Source of the DNA: Turbatrix aceti
Taxonomy: Eukaryota > Nematoda > Chromadorea > Rhabditida > Panagrolaimidae
DNA: 64,000 bases
Assembly (NCBI GenBank): GCA_963969345.1
Contig: OZ017766.1
Span: 1,922,001 to 1,986,000, forward strand
Direction of reading: 5' to 3'
The notes under the pieces are model-generated. The model worked only from the letters and a program-made list of their open reading frames with translations, made no database searches and was not told the DNA's origin. The position numbers and the translations under genes were made by a program. Position 1 is the stretch's first letter; every line of letters starts with the position of its first letter. Of this stretch, positions 53,853-64,000 are shown piece after piece.

Positions 53853-56800
53853 ATGACCGGTAGGTTGAACCGCCAGGGTCCCGACTGTTTGGAACTCGCT
53901 TTCAGTGCAACCGTCGAACCGAAGCTCATCCGCCCCCCGCAGACCCGCCTTCGCCGAGGACGGTGAGTCGAGCGCCTTCGAGGACCACGCTGCTGACGGA
54001 CGGCGCCGTCCCCGGGCAGCGTCGCCGAGGGAGGACACTAACGAGCACAGAACAGCGCGTGCAAATTATTTACCAGCGTTTGAAGGGTTCCAAACGAAAA
54101 CAAAAAGTTGTTTGTTTTGTTAGTGTCGAATTCTTCCGGCGTGGAAGCAGCACGTGCTGCTTCAAAACCATCGCTATCAAAAACAGTGTCAGGAATAAAA
54201 TCTGACGTCAGTTTCGTACACGCCAACGGGCTGGAGGGGGGGGGGTCCGTTTGCAGAGACTGCTGCATACACGATCCTTGAGAACGAGAGTAGGCGTCTC
54301 TCGAGTTGTTTTGAGTCGAGCGCGAGCAAGATACATCCCACCACAACCGGATTCTTGTTTTCCCGCGTCTGTAGAAAGTACCCCTTCCAAGTGCCAATTT
54401 CCATGAACATGATTTCCCTGGGCAGCTAAAAATAGGACTTTTCAGTTTACGGCGGAGGTGGGCACCGTGCCGCGACGTCGTCAGCCGCGCCTTCGACATC
54501 CGGTGAGTCAGGGGCCAGGAGGGGGGCAGGAGTCGATCAGACAGACGCCATGAGGCTATCATGAGGCGCACGCAGATGCAGCAAGAGCCAGAGGCAGCGC
54601 CTGCTTGGTCGGCTGTCGCTTTCTGGACACGCTTTAATTTGCGGCCGGCACCGTCGTTGTCGGCAAAGACAGCCTCGACGGCGCGCGCAGTCAGTGTGGC
54701 AATTTGCCGCCGGCGACGCCTCGTTTTGCCGGGCTGGGACTAATTCGTTGTTCTCCCGGCGGACCATTAAAAAATTGACGCAATGCTTTTTTTTGCAGGA
54801 GTTCAGAAATCAACGGTGGTATCGACGACGACGATGAGCTCGATCGGGCTCTTCTCGGTGTCGTCATTCACGGGCTCGTCCGCAGCAAAGCCGACAGTGC
54901 CCCCCGCTCCGAACGCCGCGCAACAGCAGCGGCCGATCAGCCGGCCGCCACCGCACGCTGCGGCCTCGACCTCGGCTGCCGCCTCGCCTCAACCCGTCGA
55001 AATGTCACAATCGTCGCTGGCGATACGTCGTTCCGCGAACCTTCCCAAGCTCAAGGAACTCGTTTCCGAGGCGAAACCTTCTGTTGATTTTTACGTAGGT
55101 TGTTTCCACCTTCACGGAGTTGCAATCGGCTCTGGTTGGTTCCACCGCTGTCTGGGAGGGGAGGGGGAAATTCCCGCTCAGAAAGGATAACCTTCAATAA
55201 TTTTTTCGTTGTCTCTAAAAATTGTTAATTCAATTGTTAGGGGCTCATTTTGACTTGTCTCGACGTGCAAATCATCACCTGAACCAATGAACACACACCG
55301 CTCAGTCAGCCGTGCTTGCACACCTGATCAACTGACGTCCCTACTTCTACCGACTTTTGTTTTCCGTTCCCTCACGCATCTTGTTGCGAAAAAAAGTTAC
55401 CAATCGATGGGAGTTTTCAAAGTCGGCTAAACCCTGCTTGAACTCCTCTCTCGCAGCTCATCGTTTTTGCCAGGGGCGCGTGCTCGTTTTTATGAAATCC
55501 GACTTGCTTGAGCCGGCCGGGCAAAGCTGACAGCTCTTTTTTCAGTCCAAATGTGAGATGTCCGACATCGACTTTGACTATGCGGACGCGGACTCGTACG
55601 AGAGCGAGCTGGCCGAGCTCTACTCGTACTCGGAGCTCGAGGACTTTGCCGCCGGCCTCGAAGAGTTCAACAAGTACGTCGACTGCCGCAATGTGAGTAA
55701 TACCGGTCGTTTTACAATGCTTTTTGAGGTGTTTTGACGTTCCGCATCGGTTTGTGTTTTTTGCAGACCCCCCAAGTATGGAAGTCGCTCTCGGTGAAGG
55801 ACAAGAAACGCCTGCTCACCGACCTCGTGGAGATGATGGAGAGCACGAACGGCCATCTCCGGCTGCAAGCGAGCCGAGTTCTGCTCTACCTGCTCCAGGG
55901 CGCGTTCGGGGACTTCAAAGTCGAAAACGACGAGGACGACGGCTCCGACGTGGACATGGACCACATCAAGGCCGATCTGCAGACGGACAAAGGCACGGGA
56001 GGCCACGAGCACGACTGTCTGGTCAGCGGCGGCGTGAACGCGTACTTTGCGTTCGAAGCGGGATTCTACCCGGTCCTGTGCACGATGCTGCTCTACGAAA
56101 TCCAGGAGCCCTTCGACATCAACCTCTGCGCCGAGCGATCTCGTTCGCGGCTCTCGTCCAACAGCAGCCGATCCGCAAGCAACGTCGATCTTGCTGAGAG
56201 CTCAAGCTGTAGGTCCCGTTGACCCAACTGCTCCTGTTATGCTTTTTTTGCAGCTGAACGCCGAGCGAAGCGTTCCGCCACCCTCGCAGACAACGAAGCC
56301 CTCCGCGTGGTGCTGTCCTGTCTGTACCACATGCTGGAGGCCATCCGGAGGCAGGACTGGCTGGAAGAGCTCGCTGCGAACTCGCCCTTCACTCTTGACG
56401 CCCTTCTGTTGCTCCAGCAACGGTTTTTGAAGGAGTTGGAGCAGCCCCTGGACTTTGCGAAGAAGCCGCTGATCAACATCCTCTTCGACATGATGCCGCC
56501 CTTCGTAAGGTCCCACAAGCCCCACTTCCCGATGCGGAAGGTGCTTCTGCTCGGGTGGAAGGTCATGCTCACGACTCTGGGCGGCATGGACCGGCTCAGC
56601 GAGGAAAAGGCCAAGCGCAGACTCGAAGCCGGGCTGCCTGTCGTCGAGGACACCGTTCGACTGGCCAGCTCCATGAAAGCCATCAAGGTGAACCTGGATG
56701 GCGATTTCATCGGAAACAAGTGTAGGCGACCGCGAAATCAGGCCATTTGGGGCACAATTGTGTTTTTTCAGTCACTGGCGCGAAAACGCGTCTCCACTTT

Positions 56801-58717
56801 GTCCACCCACCCCGATCGTTTGCCCGCCAGCTCGCGTGTTCCAATTCCAAGGAAGAAGACGGACCCGGGGAAAGCAGCGGGCCGCGATCCAGGACCCGCA
56901 ACGACGCCCTATCTGAAGACGACGACGACTCGCTTCCCATGAGTGAATCTGACGTAGACGACGACGTCATCGAAGGCGACAAGAAGCCCGACGACGCTCC
57001 CACGACATCGGACTTGGAAGACCGCCAAAACCCGCCTCCAAATGGCAACGCTGACACGCCGACCGTCGTCAAGGGCCCACCGTCGTTTGCAGGCCAGATT
57101 CCGTTCCAGGAGCTGCATTCGAGGGGCGACGTCACGCCGAAGGCCGGCTCGCCTAAGAAAGCGGTCATGCCGTGGACGCCCAAGATCAGGGAGTCTCAGA
57201 TCGAGGCCTTTCTCCAGCAGGCGAGGGAGAAGTTCCTCGGATACACTCTCCCGCCCGGCGACACGGGAACCACCTTTGGTCTGCCGCCGCCGATCGCCAT
57301 GAGCATGCAGGCGTTCCAGCGGAATCTTTACAAGTCCCTCAGCGAGGTCCAGGTTCGTTTTGTGCTTTGAGAAAGCGTGTACAGGTTGGGGCGGTTTGCA
57401 GATCGCAAACGACGTCAAGTACAACAAGTACTTCTTCACGCAGCGCGAAGTCGTCTCGGACACGCCGGCTGAGAGGTTGTACACCCGGCTGCTGCCGATG
57501 ATGAGCGACTACCTCTTCGCCATGCTCAAGATGATCCTCGCCGCTCTCCCGAGCTCCAAATCCCGCGGAGACGCCTTGACGATCCTGTCGGACGTGCTGA
57601 CACCCGAGACGGACAACAACGACATGCTGTCCAACTCAATCAACCTGGACGCGTCGACGCGCAACGTGCTGGAGGAGCACGTGCGGGTGGCCATCGACAT
57701 CGCGCGCCACAAGGAGGTCGTGATCAAGGCGATCTCCGCCATCCTCGTGCTGCTCTTCAAGTGGCTCAAACTCAACCACATTTACCAGTTTGAGTCCGTC
57801 GGGCAGCACATTATCATGCTCAATTCGGTGCCCCTCATGCTCAAGTTCCTGGACCACAACATGGTCCGCTACGTGCAGGCGAAGAACGAACTGCCGCCGT
57901 TCAACTACCCGGCCGCGTGCCTCCACTTTGCGAGAAACCGCGAGGAGTGGCCCGTCCTAACCCCGGACAACGTCGACTGCAGCAAAGGCGACGCGCAGTC
58001 CTACTTCATGTGGCGCAACGTCTTCTCGTCGGTGAACATTGTCCGGCTGCTCAACAAGGTCACCAAGGGCCGCCAGCCGAGGACCATGATGCTCGTCGTC
58101 TTCAAGTCGGCGCCGATCCTCAAGCGCTGTCTGAGGGTGAAGTGCGGCCTCTTCCAGCTGTACTGCCTCAAGCTCATCAAGCTGCAGTGCCGCTTCCTCG
58201 GTCGGCAGTGGCGCAAGTCCAACATGGATCTCATGACGGCCATCTACATGCACGTCCGGCACCGCATCAACGACGACTGGGCCTATGCGAACGACACTCG
58301 CAACAAGCAGTACGACTACCAGAACGAAGAAAAGGAGCTCAAGACTGCCGTTGAGAGGTTCCACGCGCGGCGGTACGCCAAGCTCTACCCCATCTTCGCT
58401 CTCGGTGAGTCAGAAAACAGTCATGCGGCGCGGCGTCGAAACCAATGATTCTGTTCTTTTCAGAGCAATCGGAAGAACTCCCGGATTCTTTGGACTACTT
58501 CGACAAAAATACTCTGTCCGACTTCGAGCCGACGGACACATGCATCCAATCCGTGCTCAACTTCGAGCCCCACCTGAGCGACCGCTTCAAGCGCAACTAC
58601 GAGCAGTGGCTGGAGCAGGAGGTGTTCACGAAGCACCCCGTCGACTGGGACCGGCTGCTGGCGGGAACGAAGGGCATCCACGAGGCCGTCGATCCCGTCG
58701 TGGTGCCGAATAACTAA
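53853..58717 (+). CDS. farl-11: STRIP/FAR11 subunit of the STRIPAK complex
   Basis: Nine exons (53853-53859, 53906-53962, 54799-55094, 55546-55692, 55767-56208, 56254-56721, 56772-57352, 57402-58404, 58464-58717) encode 1084 residues. The N1221 domain starts near 120 with DFDYADADSYESELAELYSY and includes RLLTDLVEMMES, the C-terminal DUF3402 region begins with MPWTPKIRESQIEAFL and holds HKEVVIKAISAILVLL, MMLVVFKSAPILKRCL and CRFLGRQWRKSNMDLM, ending EVFTKHPVDWDRLL. STRIP proteins scaffold PP2A and kinases in STRIPAK, acting on Hippo signalling, ER/Golgi and junction organisation. The first exon supplies seven bases; a shorter product could start at the internal Met in exon 3 (MSSIGLFSV). The first full intron is 836 bp and holds an antisense open frame. 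Confidence 0.93.
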
Positions 58718-58901
58718 CTTATGCGCGCCCAAACGCGTCTTATTTATAACATTACCACTCGCCCTGTACGTATTGTCAGTTTTACGAGAATTAATGAAAT
58801 GAAGTGCGTGGCTGCGTGGCGACATGCAAAACAGGATACACCGTGCCTTGACCATTTTTGAGAGATCTGCATCCCGCGCCGCCCTCTAGCCTGCGTTTCA
58901 G

Positions 58902-60259
58902 ATGAGCCTCCTGCTGCAGAGCCTGGCCATCCGTGGTCCTAGGATCCTCGCGCGTCGATCTGTGTCGTACCTCGGCCGAAGCAAGGCGAACCCCTTCTTG
59001 CAGTCGAACGCGGCCTTCGACAAACTCATGTTCGACACGACCGTCAGGGTCGACGACCCCGACGTGCAGGCCATCAAGAAGGGCATCCTCGAAGGCCAGA
59101 GAGGCGCCCTCTCCCGCGGCATCACCCTTGTTGAGTCCAAGAACCCGCGGAAGCGCTCGCAGGGCCACTACCTGCTGAAGGAGGTCATGGCCGCGGAAAA
59201 GGAGAAAGTCAAGCAGAAGGGCACCGATGCCATGATTTTCAGAGTTGGTAGGTGGCTTGTTGTACCGGCGCTCTTTGAAGAAGTGCACTTTAGGCATTTC
59301 GGGGTCTCCCGGCGTCGGCAAATCCACGTTTATCGAAGCCCTGGGCATGGAGCTGGTGGAGGCCCATAACAAGAAGGTGGCCGTGCTGACCGTGGATCCA
59401 ACATCCATGACAACGGGCGGCTCGATCCTCGGTGACCTCACCCGCATGCAAAATCTCTCTCGACATCCCAATGCCTATATCCGGCAGTCGCCGTCGTCCG
59501 GATCGCTGGGTGGTCTGACCCGCGGCATCCACGAGGCCATCATCCTGTGCGAAGGCGCCGGCTACGACATTGTCCTCATCGAGACGGTCGGCGTCGGGCA
59601 GTCGGAGGTCGCGGTCAACGGCATGTGCGACCTCTTCTGTCTTCTGCTCTCCCCCGCGCACGGCGACGAGCTGCAGGGCGTGAAGCGAGGCATCATGGAG
59701 CAGTCGGACCTCCTCATCGTCACCAAGTCGGACGGCGAGCTCGAGTCCCGCGCCAAGATGACCCAGGCAGAGTACATCTCGGCGCTCAAATTCATGCGAC
59801 CCAAGTCGGACATCTGGAAGCCACGCGTGATGCGCGCTTCGGTCTACAAGCCGGAGACGGTCGAAGCCGTCGTCGAGACCATGTATGAGTACTGGAATAC
59901 GTCCGCGTCGACAGGGCACCTCGTGAAAAACAGGAATGCTCAGCTCGTCGCGTGGCTCTGGAACCACGTCAAAGACGAGGTCATCGACCTGTTCAGGAAG
60001 CACCCCGCTGTCATTTCCGCCGTAAGTTTCTTTTTTTTGCGTTCGAGTCTCTGGAATTGTCCTCATGCAGGCCCAGCAAGTGGAACGCGACATCCGCACA
60101 GGGGTTACGACGCCTGGCATCGGCGCGGAGTCCCTGTTGAGGACCTTCTTCGGCATGGCGCCCATGGCCGACGACGTGCACACGCCCAATACCCTACCCA
60201 AGCCAGAAACGATGCAGCCAGCGTCGCCGCCGCCCTCTGCTCTTTCAACCTCGAAATAG
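58902..60259 (+). CDS. mmaa-1: MMAA-type GTPase, methylmalonyl-CoA mutase chaperone (mitochondrial)
   Basis: Exons 58902-59247, 59294-60021 and 60071-60259 encode 420 residues. A basic, Arg/Ser-rich start (LLLQSLAIRGPRILARRS) fits a mitochondrial presequence. The G3E GTPase core has the P-loop GSPGVGKST near 118-126, DPTSMTTGGSILGDLTRM, IETVGVGQSE and TKSDGE. MMAA loads adenosylcobalamin onto methylmalonyl-CoA mutase and protects it. The Pro/Ser-rich last 40 residues are unusual. The ATG directly follows GTTTCAG, 184 bp after the STRIP stop on the same strand: a probable trans-spliced downstream operon gene. Confidence 0.96.
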
Positions 60260-60879
60260 GCGGCGTTCGAACTTCTTGAAACAGACCCCCACAGGTACTA
60301 CTAGTGACACAGCATAACATATATGCACGTCTTTATTCTATCCCCGGTGAACGACCCGCCACCCTGCTGAATTGATAAATGAGATTACGATGCTTGTTTT
60401 TCGCATTGGGCAAAATAACAGCCGGATGAATGCCTGGCCAGTGGGGACAAAAGAATAAGCGCGTTGGAGGGCCGCAAGAAGATTAAAGCCAAGAAAACTA
60501 TTTCACATGAATATTTTTGTTTATTTTGCTAGGCCATGAATAAAATACAAACCGCAGTCGTGATCTGTTGTTTCCTGGCGAGTTTTCGTGATTTCCGGCC
60601 AAATTTGGAAACTGGCAACATTCGGCGCGGCGCAGACATTGGCCCGCCAATGGCGCTCACGGAAGCGGAAGAAATGACGCGCCAGCCAAGACCCGTACTT
60701 TTTTAGGCCCTGTGGCTATTTGAATAAATGAGCCAGCTGTCCGGCCTCATTGCGGCCCTGTTGAATGATGACCGCCGCCGCTGCCGTTGCAGAGCCCATC
60801 CATGGCCCAGCAGCACCACCCTGCGTAGACCGGTTTATTGTACATACAAATGCCGCGTCCGCACGCACGTGGTAACGGC
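60260..60879. other. Spacer between convergent MMAA and Ly6-like genes
   Basis: 3' UTRs; likely MMAA poly(A) signals (for example AATAAAATAC near 60539) are weak and distant. No gene. Confidence 0.45.
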
Positions 60880-61689
60880 TCACTGGCCCAGCACGACCGC
60901 GAGGGCGGCCAAGAAGACTGCGACGCCTCGGCGCGTTATTTGGGACGCTCCATTGCAGAGGTCGTCCTCGCAAAAACAGATGGTGTTCTTTTGGCTCTCC
61001 ATGAACTGCTGCACCATCTCGTCGTCGAAGCACATCCCCGAGAGGTGGTGCTTGTACGGCCGCGGATCCTTCCACATCCGGGACCAGCACTCGCGGTAAA
61101 CGAAGGCCTCGCCTGCAAAAAACTGTTTCTGGCGCAAATCGGAGACACAAAATTAAATTTCGCATTCGAGCCAGCCCAACATGGGGACCAAATGCATTGG
61201 CAGAGATGCTCACCCTTGTAGTAGCCCTTGAACTTGACGCAAGCCCCGTGTTGCGTATCCGTATTGGGGCAGAAGTGAATGTCGGCGCCGTAGAAGTTGG
61301 GCGTACCCGTGGAAACAGTGTCCGAGCACCGATTTGCTAGAAGCGGCACGGTCATGCCGGCACGCTCGATGATGTCCACAATGTCGGTCATGTTCTCGTA
61401 CGTGAGCCGCGGTGGGATGTTCGAGTTGAGGTTGATTCGCTGGGTGTTCTTGGCGAAGCAAGAAAAGCACGCGATTTCGCCTTTGACTCTTGTCATCGGA
61501 ATTTTTGTGGCGCTCCCTGCCTTTGTCGAGGCTGCTGCAAACGAACAAATTACGACCAGGCAGGGGGGTAACTCGATGCAATTTAATTCGCGTCTTCGCC
61601 GGCGGGTGAATAGTAGCTGCCGCTCGAACACTCCCTGGAAATCACTTACCGATGAAGACGACGACAAAGCTCCACGCCAAGTCCGTCAT
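60880..61689 (-). CDS. Ly6/uPAR-like surface protein (ODR-2/HOT-like)
   Basis: Exons 61689-61650, 61534-61214 and 61112-60880 encode 197 residues. A short signal sequence (MTDLAWSFVVVFIAAS) precedes a Cys-rich ectodomain: ACFSCFAKN, NRCSD, HFCPN, GACVKF, RECWSRM, GMCFDD and the Ly6 hallmark CFCEDDLCN. A hydrophobic tail (VAVFLAALAVVLGQ) with no cytosolic residues fits a GPI attachment signal. The spacing, with a long insert after the first Cys pair, resembles the nematode ODR-2/HOT family that affects chemosensory neurons rather than short Ly6 toxins-like folds; the subfamily is inferred. Two introns, both with clean TGCAG acceptors. Confidence 0.82.
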
Positions 61690-62118
61690 GAATAAACCAT
61701 GCCTGCGAACAAAGCCGCGTCCTTCAGAGGGTAGCAGCTGCCGCCGTCGTAGTCTTGGCCATGATTTCGGAGGGGCCTTAAAAACGCTCGTTCACAGAGG
61801 CACAGAAAAACGAGGTCCACGTGTCCACGCAGGCGGAAACGAGAAGCACCCGGCCTGCTGGCTTCCGGTCAGGAGCTTTCCCGCCTGCGACTGCCTAAAA
61901 ACACGTTCCCGGCCCTGCTGGGTCCTCGCGAAGAGCCAAACAATTTCCACGAACCCAACGACGCGTCAAGCGACCCTGCAAGTCGCCGTGGTATCGCGTT
62001 GCACCCAGCCAAGAGGACAGAGATGGCGTGTTTATGCGAGCGAGTCAGGAAAGTGATACATGGACACAACACGAGATCAGGCGTACGGAAAAAGCGAGAA
62101 CAACGTCGCGGGCGGTTT
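61690..62118. other. Spacer between Gly/Tyr-rich and Ly6-like genes
   Basis: 429 bp, GC-rich, without a recognised gene; holds the Ly6-like promoter on the minus strand and the 3' UTR of the Gly/Tyr-rich gene. Confidence 0.45.
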
Positions 62119-63034
62119 TCACGGCTGGCCAGTCTCAACCGGGGCTTTCTGGGCGGAGCTTATGACGACGCCCTCAGCAATTTTGGCCGTAGGCGGCACT
62201 TCCACGGGCCCCAGTTCGAGACCGGTTGATGCGCTGCGGGAGAACTCGGTGCCGCTCACAGTCTCCGGTCCGACCGGACTGATTGCGGCGAGGCCGGTGT
62301 CACCTGACGGGTCGTAGCCTGTGGCAATGGAGCCGGCAGCGGATTCATATCCTTCTTTCGGAAGAGCAGGAACAGCAGGTACGGCCACGCTGCCCGTGCC
62401 GACGCTACCGGTGCCGACAGGACCTGTGACGAAGCCGCTGCCGGTGTTGACAGGGGTGTATGCGTTACCCGAGGCATAAACACCCTTGCCGATGCCGCCA
62501 GAGTTGTAACTGCTTCCTTGGGGGGCTCTGTAGCCGCCTGAAGCGTAACCACCGCTCTGAGAAGCTCCGTAGCCGCCTACAGGGCCTTCGAAGGTGGCGC
62601 CGCCACCGAGGCCGATGCCAGACCCGTATCCAGACGCCTGCCCATATCCGTAGCCCCGAGGAGCTTCGTAGGAGCCACCGTATCCCGGATTACGATATCC
62701 GTAGTTTCCGAAAGACAAGGGCGCCTCGAGGTAGTCGCCAAAGGAGGGCTGGGGGTAAAACGCCGGAGGCGGCGGAGGCTGAACGTACGTGTCCTCGCCA
62801 ACCGGCATGTATGACGGCCTAAAACGACTGCCAAAAGTGAGACATACTTTTCGGTGGGGGGGGGGGAAGTGGCAGAGCAAACAATGAATAGCTGAAAGCT
62901 CTTTGAGCCGTCAGTGAGCCCTTTCGACGAAAGCGGATCTGGGGACACTGAGAACCGAATAAAACCAACCTGCCGTACGGCAGAGCACTTGCGACGGCGG
63001 CACAGAGCAGGAGGACAGCCAGCGACAGCTTCAT
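62119..63034 (-). CDS. Gly/Tyr/Ser-rich secreted protein
   Basis: Exons 63034-62970 and 62827-62119 encode 257 residues. Signal peptide MKLSLAVLLLCAAVASA, then a Pro-rich start (VQPPPPPAFYPQPSF) and a central Gly/Tyr region (NYGYRNPGYGGSY, GYGYGQASGYGSG, GGYGASQSGGYASGGY), followed by Val/Thr/Gly repeats (GPVGTGSVGTGSVAVPAVPA). No cysteines after the signal. Composition is that of extracellular matrix or cuticle-associated structural proteins; no domain assigned. The only intron (142 nt) contains an 11 bp G tract and uses a GTTGGT donor. A TATA box lies 107 bp upstream of the ATG. Confidence 0.85.
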
Positions 63035-63682
63035 GGCTTGAACAACGCTGATGCACAATAGAGCGACGTAAAGGGCAGCAAACAACTGCGCTCGTACAAA
63101 GGCAAATCAAGTAGATGCTCAAGGTGAAGAATAGCGGCATTTTATAGGTCGTAAGTGTTTTCTGTCTGTGCTCGGCCCCTTCGCACTCCTCCCAGGAGGG
63201 TCACATCGGGCTCACGGTGTTCGGTGAACAATAAGATGACGCACAGCACCGCGCCTGTCCGACGAAGAACAATGACGCCGCGCAAAACTCGAATCAAAAC
63301 CCGTTTTAATTCAAGTTGTATTTTTGCACCTGACATCAGAGGAATTATAATAACCTAACTTTCTTTTCATTTACATAATTACTTTCTGTCATTAACGAAA
63401 TGGTTCTCGCTTTCTTACACAAACAACAGAATTTTTCAGCGGTATAGAATTTTTTAACGAGCTATTTTTTATTTTGGTTCGCGGAGCATTGTGCCTCAAT
63501 TTTACTTCTGCAACCCATTTTTGCAAAAAACATTTTTTGCCAGATGTCTACACTCTCCGGCCCCGTATATCATAACCAGGAGATTTATGTCGTCCTAAAA
63601 AGTGATACAATGCGTGCGCAAAAACTAACAACAATACAAAAACCATTGTGCTTGTCAGAAAAAAAGCAAAGGACGACGAGTA
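63035..63682. other. Spacer between the Gly/Tyr-rich gene and the cotransporter
   Basis: Promoter of the Gly/Tyr-rich gene near its left end; AT-rich 63300-63650 is the probable cotransporter 3' UTR. No other gene. Confidence 0.5.
63141..63146 (-). promoter_or_regulatory. TATA box of the Gly/Tyr-rich gene
   Basis: CCTATAAAATG on the minus strand, 107 bp before the ATG. Confidence 0.6.
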
Positions 63683-64000
63683 TCAGGAAGCGGTGGTCAT
63701 GACCTCCCGGCCGCTGCCGTTGATGAGGAGCACCCGTGTAAGGCTTGACGCCAGCGTCTCGCAGTAGGACAGGTAGTTGGAGAAGTTGTCGTTGACCACC
63801 TTAGGCGGGCTGGGAAGCGAGAGCAGCACGAGCTGGCTATTCATCGAGTACTCCAGGATCACCTGGTTCAGGTTCTGCGCCTCCAGCAGCTTGCGCGCAA
63901 CGATGCTCTCTTTCATGGGCGCCCCCTCGGTGTTCTCAGAAGCCAGTGTCACCTGACTCATGTGCGTCGTGAACCCGGTCTCGCGAACACTGGCGGCGCG
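63683..64000 (-). CDS. K-Cl cotransporter (SLC12/KCC), C-terminal fragment
   Basis: Only the last 105 codons lie in the window; the frame is open to the edge. The translation begins SVRETGFTTHM and carries the cytosolic SLC12 C-terminal end: KLLEAQNLNQVILEYS, QLVLLSLPSPPK, YLSYCETLASSLTRVLLINGSGREV and final MTTAS. The match to LLxRGxGREV favours KCC over NKCC. These carriers move K+ and Cl- out of cells for volume control and neuronal inhibition. Gene starts outside the window. Confidence 0.88.
   Translation of the reverse strand, partial: RAASVRETGFTTHMSQVTLASENTEGAPMKESIVARKLLEAQNLNQVILEYSMNSQLVLLSLPSPPKVVNDNFSNYLSYCETLASSLTRVLLINGSGREVMTTAS

Noticed and set aside
1..64000. tRNA, rRNA, spliced-leader RNA or CRISPR arrays.
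   Set aside because: No B-box-like GGTTCGANTCC, no SL1-like leader and no regularly spaced direct repeats were seen by eye; a covariance-model scan would be decisive.

Overview
The window is a nematode chromosome segment, most likely from a species outside Caenorhabditis. Support: two cuticle collagens with an N-terminal membrane/signal segment (one with an RRKR processing site), a collagen-olfactomedin protein of the UNC-122/COF type, a transthyretin-like secreted protein, a Ly6 protein resembling ODR-2, many 41-60 nt introns with T-rich TTTCAG acceptors, and same-strand gene clusters with about 100-190 bp between stop and start codons (polycistronic, trans-spliced style). Exons are GC-rich, spacers AT-rich. 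I cannot name the species.

Layout. 0-2.6 kb: a 1.7 kb foldback inverted-repeat element sits at the signal-peptide end of a thaumatin-like gene. 2.7-7.7 kb (minus): a ClC chloride channel followed after 114 bp by a degenerate kinase-like protein. 8.5-8.8 kb (minus): a 76-residue neuropeptide-like precursor in two short exons. 8.8-11.8 kb is gene-poor. 11.8-22 kb (plus): UDP-glycosyltransferase, two tandem SLC17-like transporters, and an XMAP215/ZYG-9-type TOG protein. 22-25.5 kb (minus): saposin-like protein and 2-Cys peroxiredoxin. 27-30 kb (plus): TMEM41, dynein light chain and glutathione peroxidase at about 110 bp spacing. 31-32 kb (plus): a gene I do not recognise. 33-38.7 kb (minus): PPIL2/CYN-4 cyclophilin, a second glutathione peroxidase that is an inverted partial copy of the 29-30 kb block, and a lipid phosphate phosphatase. 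41-44.5 kb (plus): an unrecognised Pro/Ser-rich protein, the collagen-olfactomedin protein and the transthyretin-like protein. 44.5-47.6 kb (minus): a collagen and a Tubby (TUB-1) orthologue. 48.5-49.6 kb (plus): cuticle collagen. 50-52 kb (minus): RBM15/Spenito-like RRM-SPOC protein. 53.9-60.3 kb (plus): STRIP/FARL-11 followed by MMAA. 60.9-63 kb (minus): Ly6-like protein and a Gly/Tyr-rich secreted protein; at the edge (minus) the last exon of a K-Cl cotransporter.

Exon models were built by hand from GT-AG (once GC-AG) sites. Each complete multi-exon model is a whole number of codons and is open throughout. Themes are secreted and cuticular proteins (thaumatin, collagens, saposin, transthyretin-like, Gly/Tyr-rich), ion and lipid handling (ClC, KCC, LPP, TMEM41, SLC17, UGT), redox defence (Prx, two GPx) and conserved housekeeping genes (TOG, STRIP, MMAA, PPIL2, RBM15, TUB).
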